From positions 377,837-441,836 of the forward strand of contig QKWP01000197.1 in NCBI GenBank assembly GCA_003550325.1: DNA of 64,000 bases, read 5' to 3'. Within the stretch, counting starts at the first letter, position 1, and each line of letters begins with the position of its first letter. The notes under the pieces were generated by a model. It had not been told where the DNA came from and did no database searches. It saw only the letters and a program-made list of their open reading frames with translations. A program made the translations under genes and the position numbers. Below, piece by piece: positions 49,035 through 60,024 of this stretch. This DNA is from Gigaspora rosea. Lineage: Eukaryota; Glomeromycota; Glomeromycetes; Diversisporales; Gigasporaceae.

Positions 49035-52000
49035 TTATGATATAACTATCCATTGATTAATATTATTAATAGCTATTTGAAGTCTATTATCTATATTATT
49101 TTCTTCTTCTGTTTCATTATTATTTTCATCATCTAATTCATTATCATTATTAATATCATCTGTATTTTCATTATCTAAAATAATATCTTCATCTTTAATT
49201 TTTTTTAATCCTTTTTTAAATGCTTTAACTTGATGAAAAATTCCTTTTTTATAATATTCTAAACAATGTCTACAGCCTGATTCCATTAAATTATAACAAT
49301 TATCATGATAAGAATGTCCACAAATATATACTTTACTAGCTGCACTTCTAATTGAAATTTTACAATAATCACAAGTATCTAATAATGGTAAATGAGCTGT
49401 ATGATAGCCAGTTGGTAAGCATTTAAGCTCAAGAGTTTCATTTAATGTTGCTATAAAACATTTAATATCAACTTTTTTGTTTTTACTAGTAATTATTCGA
49501 CTTTTTCCAAGATTTTGAAAAATTTTTTGAAAATGTTCTAATAAAAATAAACTACTTTTTTTTGATAAATAATCTAATTGCTTTGGCTTATATGGATATG
49601 TTTTTTCAGTACGAAAAGCATTAAATAATTGATTATTGTGCATATCTAATAAATATGATTGTTCAATAATATTATCTGAAGTATAATTAATATTAATATT
49701 TGCTCGTAATCGACTATGAAAATTTTCAACAAAATAATCATTAAAATTAACTAAAGATTTTGATATTATATTTGCTAAAGGATGATTAATTTGTTGCCAA
49801 TAAAGATAATCTGAAATAAAAGCTAATGGTGCTTTATTATAATTTTTTCGTTTCCATCGAAGTGCAAATGTCCATAATCGAAATACGGTATCAAAATATT
49901 GATTAAATTGTCCAGATCTAAAAAGAATTGCATATATATTCAAAGTTGCTGGTACTAAATTATCCAAAAGATCTAACATTATTCTATATTCTATATCTTG
50001 GCAATTATTTCCAAATTTTAATAAAATTCCTTGTGATATTTTTTTCCATCCATTATGAATTAATTCAAGTAATAAATTAATTCTCCAAGGTTTAGGTTTT
50101 TTTGCAAATATTTTTTTTTCACCAAATAAATAATGAAAAAATTTTTCAAAAAATGAATAATGAATAAGAATAACTTGTTCTCAAAAATTTAAGGAAATAT
50201 GAAGAGGCCCAATAATTAGAACAAAATTACCAACATTTTCAGGAACTGGAATAGCATTAAATTCTTCTGCATCAATTTCTTTATAAAAATGTGTCAAAAT
50301 TTTTCGAATAAAATACTGTCCTGGCCAATCAGCAATTATTGGTATAACATTTTTTTGAAAATATGGTTGAAATGATTCTATTGAAGTAATCATTTTTAGT
50401 GCATCTAAATAATCATATGTTGATTTTAAATTTTGTTTTTGTACACCAATTATTTTTATATTTTTCATTGATCTTTCCTCTTTGCGTTCACTTATTGCAT
50501 CATCATAAATATGTATAGTAAGCAATTCAATTTGATCTTGATTGTTAAATTCAATATTATTAGCAATCCAATTTAATTTTTGTGTATTATAACTTATATC
50601 AAATAAACCCTTAATATTATTATATAAATATTTTATAATAGATGTGTCATCAATATTATGTGGATTAAAAAATGAGCAATTATTAAATAAATTATTATTT
50701 ATAATTGCTAAAGCTGGAGTTGTATTGATAATTGGCTTTGCTACACATGTTGCCATATGATTTACAGTACTAAGTGATGTTGTATTTGGTCTACAGTTTC
50801 CATGAATATCATGAAAATCATCAATATTAAAGCAATAAAAGATATCTGACTAAAAATAATAATTTTAATTAATAAATTTAAAAATTTAAATAAATAAAAA
50901 TTTAAATTATTATAACTTACATTTAAATTGAAATATTCATTAAGTTTTGTTAAATGATTTTTTGCAATTTCTTTTTTGTATCTTTGAATTGTTTTTGTAT
51001 GAACACTAAGACCAATATTTGATAAAGTATTAATTCCAGAATTAGTCATTCCTGATGATTGTAAATAAAGACCAAGATCTAATTTAAAATTATTAGCAAA
51101 CTTATTCCTTATTCCAACTAAAAGATGACAATATGCAACTATTTGTTTTTTTGCTTTTTCTATATTTTTATCAAGTCTTTTTTTTTGGATTAATGCATTA
51201 ATCATTTCATTAAAAAATCCTTTTAATTTTGGCTCATTTGCTTCTATTGTTTGTTGAAATTGTTCAGGATCTAATAAATATTCATTATTTTCTCTTTGAT
51301 ATTTTAATAAAATAGTTGTTAATAATTCTAATTGTTGAGAAAATGAATAATTTTGAACTATAAAAAAATAAATTAATATTTAAAAAATTAATTTGGCAGT
51401 ATCTAAAATTTATATTAAACTAGTATTGTTATAGAAATTTTAAAGATAATACAAATATAATAATATATAGCATTATTTTTAAAGATCCTTATTTTATATA
51501 ATACAGTACTAGTTTAATATAAATATAAAATATTACTTTTTTAAATTAAAATATAATTATAATATTAAAATTACCTAAATTATTTGAACTAGTTGATATT
51601 AAATTGTTATGACGATTTTGATCAGTTAATGCTTCTATTTTTAAATCCTTTTGAATAATTAATTTAATCAACTGATTAAAATTTTCTTTATTCATTGAAA
51701 TTGTATTATCAGTTATGCTAATTTCAATATTTGTAATTTGTTGATTAATTTCATTTAATTTATTTTCATAAATTAATTCTTCTTTTTGAGTTTTAATTAC
51801 TTCTATTAAATTTACTAAATAATCAGTTTCCATTAAGTCCATAGAAACATTAGATTCATTAATTCCACTACTTGGTTTTTTGACTCTATTTATTGTAGAT
51901 ATTTGATGCCGATAAGAATCTGCAATTTGATTATAGCAAATAGAACATAATTTATCAAATCCAGGTTTAAGATCTTGATAAAATTCTCTATCAGGACAAT

Positions 52001-52097
52001 TATCAATTTTATTTTTAAAATCATCTGTAATATTTCTCCAAGTTGTAATATGCTTGAAACAAGCTGAACAAATTTGTTGAATATTTTGTTAAGACAT
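49035..52097 (-). pseudogene. DDE-like transposase with RING-like finger, three exons, two in-frame stops
   Basis: Exons are 52097-51575, 51357-50921 and 50849-49035 (introns 217 and 71 bp, both GT...AG; phases 1 and 0), giving 924 codons. Domains in order: an N-terminal paired CxxC finger (C10, C13 and CSIC near residue 60), a charged coiled-coil-like stretch, and a helical region with GIRNKFANNFKLDLGLYLQS. The inferred catalytic motifs are NIDDFHDIHG (D330), ADWPGQ (D494), GPLHISLN and VENFHSRL (E695). A RING-type finger at 813-849 has C-x2-C-x13-C-x-H-x2-H-x2-C-x7-C-x2-C. The acidic C-terminus is D/N/E-rich. Stops interrupt codon 3 (TAA, probably from CAA) and the codon at 50183-50181 (TGA, probably from CGA); otherwise the frame is intact. 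I recall similar repetitive proteins in Rhizophagus but no established superfamily name. The DDE reading is inference. Confidence 0.75.
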
Positions 52098-52781
52098 TTT
52101 TTTAAAAAAAATTCTTAAATATGTTTATAAAATTTGAAAAAATTAAAAAATATATATAGTAAAATATATTGTATTTATATATTTTAAATTTAAATATACA
52201 CTATATTATAATACTGTATTTAAATTTATTGCATAATAAAATTTAAATTTATTATATAATGATATTTTTATTATTATTAATAAATAAAATATATGTGTAA
52301 TAAACAACTTAATAAAGATATAATATACACATATATATGTACATTCATATGTAATAGATATTTAGATTAACATGATAAAATTATACATAGAATATCTGTT
52401 GAATATCTGATATATTTCATGAGCAAGTAATTATAGAATAATTAAACCATATTGATATATATATTTTTAATTAAATTTTATTTTACTATTTTAATCTTTC
52501 TTTTTTTATAAATGGATAAAAAAGTGTCAGGGAATAAAATTTATTTAGTATAAAATATTTAAATTAGCCAAGCGGATTAATCATTAAGATAAAAGTTTTA
52601 TGTATGCAAATTCATAAGTGATTGGATAATTGCTAAAACTGTAATCTGTTAAACAATATTGAAATTTACCAGTACGTATATACTAGGGTGGTAACTCAGC
52701 TAAGTAAATCAAAACAATATAAGCAAACTATATATTACAGATTTTTTGTATTGCGCAAATAAAAGATCAATAATTGTCGTT

Positions 52782-53290
52782 ATTATATTTATTAAAATTA
52801 ACTAACAATTCCGGGTTTTAAAAGTGCCTTGCCAAAGGCTAAAGTAACTAAGTCCTGAATTACTGAACCCAGTTTTGGCCGTCGGGATGGCCGCTATTTG
52901 ACTCGCACTAATCAGACTATCTATTTTGGCACCAAGGTTACTTCCGAATTTGATAAAACTATTCGCCGTCTAGCACATGAACCTGCAAAATCATTAGGAG
53001 TAGACCCCACTAAATGCCAACACCTACTTTTTTACGAAATAACTCCTCACAGCATTAAGGAAGTATTGAATAATCCTTTGACTATTACCAGAATTTGGTC
53101 AACTCCCAACTTTCACGACAAGTATTGGACCGCATGATCAGTTTTGTCTCAGTACCATTTTGCAAAAAAAATTACAAGCCTTATCGGCTGGTTGGGTTCA
53201 ATCGGTAGTTTTGAAATTAATTATTGAACAGAAAGAGTTGAAAATTTTTAGTTATGAAAATTTGGGTTATAGTAACAATGCGTCTAACCA
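52782..53290 (+). pseudogene. Unidentified coding relic in Helitron C
   Basis: A GC-richer stretch reads in one frame RRLAHEPAKSLGVDPTKCQH and IWSTPNFHDKYWTA (to 53137). After a frameshift it reads DQFCLSTILQKKLQALSAGW and SVVLKLIIEQKELKIFSYEN. The upstream frame stays open through GRYLTRTNQTIYFGTKV, so its true start is not visible. I do not recognise a family. Its composition differs from the surroundings, which suggests a captured or transferred fragment. Confidence 0.4.
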
Positions 53291-53333
53291 AACCAATATA
53301 ATTATAAGTTATTGTATGGTGGTGGTATGGTGT

Positions 53334-53582
53334 ATATCAGTTATTGGATCAAATATCTGTCAGAGATATATGGGCCGCGCTGTGGCCCATATATCTCTGA
53401 TAGGTATTTGATCCGATAACTGATATGTATTAGTTATTGACCGCGAAGCGGGCAATAACTAAAAAGTTAACTCAGATCTGATAATTGGTTGATGACAAAA
53501 TGGCGCAGCCATTCCATCATCAACCAATTATCAGATCTGAGTCAAATTATTAATTATGCCCACTTCGTGGTCAATAATTGAT
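53334..53582. repeat. Cluster of four hairpins
   Basis: Hairpin 1 is 53334-53426 (ATATCAGTTATTGGATCAAA arms around GGGCCGCGCTGTGGCCC). Hairpin 2 is 53431-53461 (TAGTTATTG around ACCGCGAAGCGGG). Hairpin 3 is 53470-53542 (ACTCAGATCTGATAATTGGT arms). Hairpin 4 is 53549-53582 (GCCCACTTCGTGGTC core). Hairpins 2 and 4 are also inverted copies of each other, so 53431-53582 is a foldback element with foldback ends. Confidence 0.8.
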
Positions 53583-53589
53583 AAATAAT

Positions 53590-55636
53590 GCACAAAATTC
53601 TAAAAAATGCACCTTGACATCACACTTCTTTTTCTAATTTCTTTTAACTAAAAGCTCTTCGCAAAAGATATCTCTAAAAAGTTATGCTTGATTTTTTGCA
53701 AATATTCTATTAAAGTTTCAACTTGTACAGTTAAGATCTATTTTTTTTATTTTTTTCACTTTAAAAAACTAATGAAATTTAAATTATTTATAAGATGAAC
53801 GTTCAAGTTTATATGTTAATAAAAAATCTGAAAGTGTAACTTTATTCTCCTATATTTAATAAGTTACTTGTAAAAATTTTAAAGTAATTTATTGGGTTTT
53901 CATCAAGTTGCGTCGTTTTAAAGTATTGATTTTAATAAATATAATTAATTTGTAAAGATGCCAATCTCTATATCGATGGTATAACAATTAAATTGATTAA
54001 TTGAACTTTGTGTAATATGAAAACCACCCTAGTACGTACTTACACAAATTAGACAATGAAATTTGTTCTAAACTAATCAAGTATTCGATTATTATATTTT
54101 TTTTAAAAAAAAATTTGATCACTTCCGATTTATTAAATTATTTTTAATAAAAATGTGGACCCGTTCGTTAGATTGATTAAGGTGCTTGACAACACCCTAA
54201 ATAACGTTATTATAGTGTGCACCGTCACAATCACTAACAAATCAATCAAGCTTACTGCTTGAGAACACCCAACCCTCGTTTTTCTAGTTGTTAAACGATC
54301 TTTAATAATAAAAATTTTTTAAATAGGCTATCGAAATACTTATACATACTATTAAATAATATACACATAATGAAATAATATAAACTTATTTGCAGGCCAG
54401 TCAACATTTTAAGTATAGTTTTGTAATTTTGGCTTAGTAGTAAGCGACATATTTATTTGACTAAAAATCCATTACCATCTTTAATTTTAGAAGTTTTTAA
54501 TACAAAAATCGAATTCCTATTTCTACTTAACATCTTTGTTTTAGCGAAGTGGCCTAAATAAAAAATGATAATAATAGTCAGTGAATTGGACGAACTAAAC
54601 AAAAAAACCCCACGAAATCAGACATATTGAAGAAAAAACAACAAAAAAAAATTGCAAATAATTGTTGTAGCTTAAATAATTAAGCAAAGCGTTACCTGGG
54701 CTAAAAAAAAAGAAACCTCGTAATAATAAGAATCGTAGAATAAATATAACATTGTAATTTTCTTTCTTTCATGTTGGCTACGGTTTGTTCGACACGTCTT
54801 AAACTTCAACTACTTTCGAATTTAAAAAGGCTCTAGAAAAAAGAACATTCCGGCAAGTTAGAACATCACTGAACTTCTACTAAGCGTTGTTATTGTTTGT
54901 ACTATTGATTACAGACCTCCTCATTACGGCATGATGCAACATGATGCAACTTGATTTCATATAGAGACGTTCGCCACGAAGTTATTCAATTAGTGGAATA
55001 GTGCACCGGTACTAGTTTTTTTCATAAGTTTGCTTATACGTGAAGTTCCAGTTTTACTATTCTATGCAATATAAATACTTGTGTAACATAGATCCTGGAA
55101 ATCATCGGAATCGAATGTCCCCATGCTGATGATTATACCCGGGGGCCTTATTCAAGAATTCATTTTTAAATTGAATAGTACCCGCGGGTACTGTGTGAGG
55201 AACCGGGTACTATATGTGGAGATATGTTATATGAAAGTAAAATTAATATAGTTATACCTCTAGTCATTATTCAAAAATTAGGCCAAAGTTAGTGGCCAGA
55301 TTTTTAAAATTTTATTTTATAAAAATTATGACACTTTAAAGTTTAGAAACATATACTGTACATGGTAATTATACAGAGAATTTTCAAAAAAATATTTGGC
55401 AAATTTATAGAATTAATACTGTTCTACAATGTTACCGGATAGTTTTTTGAAAATTCTCTTGCATAAAAAATTTTGCCAATTTATAAAATTGAACACATCG
55501 AATATAGACTTCGTACACCATATAAATTTGCTAAAATATTTATTAGAACGCGTTATTGTTTATGTTTAGACTGATCTTAAAAATCTAACCAATCAAATCG
55601 TTTAAAACGCACGACATTAAAATTTCAGTAGTATAG
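53590..55636. other. 5' portion of Helitron C, no gene seen
   Basis: AT-rich DNA without a credible reading frame. ACCACCCTAGTACGTAC near 54025 repeats the terminus motif found at 47.8 and 52.7 kb. Confidence 0.45.
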
Positions 55637-55637
55637 A

Positions 55638-55998
55638 TTTGCTAATGCATTCGGATTACAATGGGCTCAAGCAACAATCTCTGCATTTAGCCCTGTGGTA
55701 CAAGAAAATAGCAATTGTTCCCCTTTCGGCTGTCTCAATATATGCTGTTATTGTTATATTACCACTGTTGATTTTCTCATATAAATGTATTTATTCTTTG
55801 TTCAATCGACACACAAACTTGATACTTACAGAATTCATATGTACTCCACAAAGACTGTTTTATCAAACCTTAGTTAGTGGACATAATATGAATGATGGTT
55901 GTTCGGAAAGTTTGATGACACAGTCAAATAGAATAGAAAAAATTGAATATATTATTAAAGTAAATGGGGCCATTGTGAGTTTTCGTCACAAATTGTAA
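55638..55998 (+). pseudogene. 3' part of the Helitron-split membrane protein gene
   Basis: The first codons (FANAFGLQWAQATISAFSPV) continue exactly from the codon ending at 46174. A frameshift, with loss of about 17 codons relative to the neighbour, occurs near 55700. The conserved C-terminal membrane segment (VSIYAVIVILPLLIFSY) and the CTPQRLFYQ motif are read in another frame to the stop at 55998. HNMNDGC matches HHVNDGC of the relative. The gene was therefore also damaged independently of the Helitron. Confidence 0.8.
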
Positions 55999-56776
55999 AA
56001 AGTAATTCGTAACATAATTTTTTATTATTTCCTTGTCAATGCAATGCGATAAATAAAAAAAGTTAATAAAATTTTTATTTTAGAAGTTAGAATATTTACT
56101 TTTTAATTGAAAACAATCAAGATATCATAAATATAAAATAAAAGGTTCGATGGATTATTTTTACCAAACAATTGATGCAAGCTCTACTAAATATTTACTT
56201 CAACTTTACAAATAATTTCATTATTGTCTGAAGGACATTACGGTGGAGGCATGGAGCAGATTTTTGGTCAAATCAACCCAATTTATTGTCTGAATGACAT
56301 TACGGGAGAGTAATTTTAACCTGTTTGTGTGAGTGTCTGCAAATTACAGGTGTTGTTTTTTCCTTCGGACTTAACCTAGTTTATTCCGAAAATAGCATTT
56401 TTTCTGGCTGGTTTTTCCTTCGGATTTACGGTATAGGTATGGAGTATTTATTTTTATTTTTATTTTTTTTTTGTCGGGCTGATCCGTGTTTGTTTTTCCT
56501 TTGGACTTAAAAATGATATTCTATATAAAAAAAACATTTTCAGGAGTGCTACACAAATTCAGAGACAAGGGTCAATAATACTTGTACGAATCTTATTTAT
56601 CGGCTGTAGGTTCGATTTTTTACAACGTAATACAACACGTATATGCTGTACGTACTTTGTATAGATTTTTTTTTTAATACTTGTTTAACTCCTTTCTGGA
56701 AGTTTTAAATCATATGAATATAAAATTTTCTACTAAACACTAAGTTTATAATCATACCGTAGTAATCACAGTTGAT
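55999..56776. other. Intergenic between the two membrane protein relics
   Basis: No gene is visible. A short direct duplication (TTATTGTCTGAAGGACATTACGG-like at 56220 and 56283) is present. Confidence 0.4.
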
Positions 56777-58341
56777 ATGAATTTGCGTTCACCCATATTC
56801 CAAGGCATTATCCTCGGCTGGGCTGCATTTATTATATTATTGATATTGGCCTTTGCTGCTGGAACAAACGTGCAGAGAGAAAATTTCTAAGTCATATGGG
56901 ATCTGCGTGTAGGTCTACTCTTGACAGCCGTCACAGTAATTACAAGATCAATATCTTTTGTAGCTGGATTTATGGTACCGGCTATTTTATCTGGTATGCT
57001 CGCCTTAAATCGAATTTCTAATTTAAGTGGACCAGGTACATCAATTATTCAATTTATGGAAACATCTATGTCACAAAGTCTATGGTGCACTTTAAAAACT
57101 TGCTTTACTTCTATCAAACTCGTAAACTCGCTGTTGCCATTGCTTTAGTCTTTGCATGACAATATTCTGCAGTAATAGCTGATTTATCTCTTCATTCCAC
57201 TGCTGTAGGAAACCCTCAAAAATTGCCTGGATTAGTGATGCAAAATCCATTGTCACTAGAAATAGCAACAAATTGTTCTGATACAAATCTTACTATTAAT
57301 TGTGTGAGACGTAGACGCGGAATGAAAAATCAAGATAAAGCATTAGAAGTGTATTACAATATCAGTGACACCCTTAAAGTTTGGAATAGTAATGGTGGAG
57401 TATACCTTTTGCAATCACCACCTCCGGAACAAGCCTATTCATATTCTGGATCTGCAGTTTTTTTACAACCTTCATGTAAACCTATTAGTAGTGTGTGCAA
57501 TTTAAGGAGTATAAAATTCGATGCTCCAAGTTTTAACTGCCCTGAGACACTATGGTCTGCTTCGGGTGATTTATTTAATTCTAATAATACAGTTTTCAAT
57601 TATACAGGCATAAACGTTACCACCGTAAATTTTATCTCCAATCGATTTTTTAGCATCTAATCCTATAGAAGCAATTAACTTCGCACGCTTTGTTAAAGAT
57701 TATTCAACTAATTATGATTCTGAGTTTGTGAGCGAATTAAATGGAATATCACAATTCTACTACATTGTCAAATACTCGCTTCAACAGTTGATTATGTTGT
57801 TACTCTTGGATCTTTAAAAGCATCTCCACGAAAAAACTTGACAAATTCACAACTTTTTAATCTTGGTGTTGCATCAACAACATATTTTTCGACACGTTTA
57901 GTACGTGATATAGAAATCGTGTCATGCACAGGAAATAGTACATTATTTGCTGATGAATTTGCACAGCGATGGGCTTACACAACTATTTCTGCATTTAGCG
58001 TTATGGTGCAAGGAAATGGAAAAGGAGATGGGTATAGTTATACACTTGAGGAAGATAAAGATCAAAGCGTTGTTCCACTGCCATTTATATTAGCTTATGC
58101 TTTTGTTATCATTTTTCCGTTGTTAATTTTTTCAATTATATCTCTTTTTTCTCTACGTAACTCAAACATAAACTGGACTCTTGCGGAATCTCTTTGTACA
58201 CCACAAAGATTATTTTATCAATTATTAATTGGGGCGCATCATGTAAATGATGGTTGCCTGAATAGTTTAACAGAACAAGAAAAAGTAACTAAAAATACAG
58301 AGTATAATATTAGAGAGGAAGGTCAGGTCATCTTGAATTAA
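56777..58341 (+). pseudogene. Decayed relative of the membrane protein at 44840
   Basis: From MNLRSPIFQGIILGW the blocks align with the 44840 gene: membrane segments near the start, WDLRVGLLLTAVTV, SLWCTLKTCF, LEIATNCS, LLQSPPPEQAYSYSGSAVF, SCKPISSVCNL, CPETLWSASGD, NLTNSQLFNLGVAST, GNSTLFADEF, a C-terminal membrane segment (LAYAFVIIFPLLIFSI) and CTPQRLFYQ. A TAA near 56888, a frameshift near 57110, a TGA near 57160, and frameshifts near 57650 and 57750 break it. The Tyr/Gln/Pro-rich N-terminus is missing. It provides the reference that shows what the split gene lost. Confidence 0.85.
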
Positions 58342-58993
58342 TATATAAAGGTTAAATCAAGAATCTTTTATAATTTAATTCTTCATTAATAATAATCAGA
58401 TATAAAAACACTTTTCTAAAGTGCATATATGAAATTTTACATAACATACATTATCTCAAAAACTAGCTAATCAATTAGTACGTTGTACTAATAAAAATGG
58501 TCCTAAAATTCTTCAGACCTTAAAATTTAACCAAAATACTAACTCAAATGTGAAAACTTTGAGCCAAAATTTCTATATAAAACAAATTTAGAAAAATATA
58601 ATATAACAACATATAATTGGTACAATACCATTTGTACATACTGCGTTATTTCGAAATTTTAGTTACCATATTTTGCGAAGTAAAATACGTACCCCTTAGC
58701 ACAAGCAAGCAGAATCACGTGAGACTCGTGGTGATTGGCCAAAATCAAAAAACGGTGATTGGTCAGAAAAATGATCATCCGAATTTAGGTTGTGTTTTTT
58801 TTTTAACTTAGAACCAGCAAATTGATTATGATTTTGCAATAAAATCCAATCTACCAATAAAAAAGATTTTTAAACTAGATAATCGGGAAGGAAAATTAAG
58901 CAGTTATTTTATTAAATTCCCTTTAATTAAGAATTTAGATAATAAATAAGGGATTATTTTTTATACTCCAAATTTATTATTTATACACCCCTG
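58342..58993. other. Intergenic
   Basis: No gene is visible. GTGGTGATTGGCCAAAATCA and CGGTGATTGGTCAGAAAA repeat the GATTGG motif near 58730-58765. Confidence 0.4.
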
Positions 58994-60018
58994 TAGAGCT
59001 TCGATCCTACTTTTTTGGGGCCATTCGGATTAAATTCGAATTCTATTTTACACATCCGGTTAAATTCGAATATAATCCGAATTGAATAAATTCGGATTTA
59101 ATCCGTAAAAAAAGTATAGGTACGTGAAGAACTCAAATTACTTCATATGAATAAAGTTATTTAACGCATTTGAGACAGGCTAAATACGCCTGCTTATTTC
59201 AGGTGTGTATGTTATGCGTCATTTATTGATTCCTGTCATTCAGGGATTGACGTATGTTTATTTACTTTACTGATCCATCAATAACCCTGGAATTTAATGT
59301 TTAATAATGCATCAATAAATTGTAGTAAAAATAAATAAATTAATAATTGAAGTTCGTTAAATAATATTCATATAATTACTTTCATGAATCGTTTTTTTTT
59401 CTTTATTGATATTATGGAGCTGCAAACATATAGTTTTCTGTCTCGTGAATTCTTCGATAGAATATATGACAACCAAAGAAAAATTAATCGAAGCTTAATG
59501 GGTATTAATCGCTATAATGAATGTTTAAATTAAAAAATTCAAGCCTTTAGCACGATTAAAAGCTAAAATACTGTATTACTAATACTTTTAAGATACTTCG
59601 TATCAGTATAACAGAAGAGCTTCATTACTTAAATGAAAATAATTTAAGAACACAAGTTTGCCTAATAGAGAATTTTGATTAAGTGATCTGTGCAGTGCAT
59701 GAAGGCAAACAAAAAAAACTTGGAAAAAATATTATTTTTATCGATATTAAATTTAATTTTTTGTTTAATAACGTTAATAGATTTTTTTTTTTAGTGAAGT
59801 GATACCTTAAACTTTTAATAATAATTTAAAATTTACTTTTCTTATTCAGTTTTCTGCAGTTATCATAACAACGTCTAGGATTACAAATCGGATAATCTTT
59901 ATCCTTAATCTGATATATATTACGGATCTATCCGTTTAAAATTAATGAATCCGGATATCTGAATTTAATCTGAATTGTCGGATCTATCCGAATTGATTGG
60001 GTACAGATCGAAGCACTA
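58994..60018. mobile_element. hAT-like element with perfect 8-bp duplication, 1.03 kb
   Basis: The ends are TAGAGCTTCGATCCTAC and the complement of the right end, TAGTGCTTCGATCTGTACCC. The flanks are CACCCCTG on both sides (58986-58993, 60019-60026). Subterminal ATTCGAAT/ATCCGAATT and GGATCTATCCG motifs repeat in both orientations. No transposase is encoded. Confidence 0.85.
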
Positions 60019-60024
60019 CACCCC

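Larger units (their letters stand above)
48052..52781 (-). mobile_element. DNA transposon with ~100-bp inverted ends and a DDE-like transposase
   Basis: Bases 48052-48155 and 52684-52781 are imperfect inverted repeats of about 100 bp. They share ATTGATCTTTTATTTGC near the outside, AATCTGTAATATAT in the middle and TTTTGATTTACTTAG then TGAGTTACYACCCTAGTA inside. They bracket one intron-containing transposase gene on minus. The exact termini and any target duplication are not clear, because the inner motif is also the end of smaller repeats nearby. Confidence 0.6.
46175..55637 (-). mobile_element. Helitron family C, 9.46 kb, inserted in a coding exon
   Basis: On minus the element begins TCTATACTACTGAAATTTTA at 55637 and ends GTGCAGTCTACTAG at 46175. 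The flanks are A and T on that strand (complements of 55638 and 46174). The 5' subterminal motif CGTGCGTTTTAAACGATTTG plus ATTGG ends 49 nt inside, matching families A and B. Joining 46174 to 55638 restores the reading frame without gain or loss of a base. The 3' hairpin is weak here (GAC/GTC around TGCAC). The interior holds a DDE-like transposon, hairpin elements and coding-like relics, but no Rep-helicase that I can see. Confidence 0.83.
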
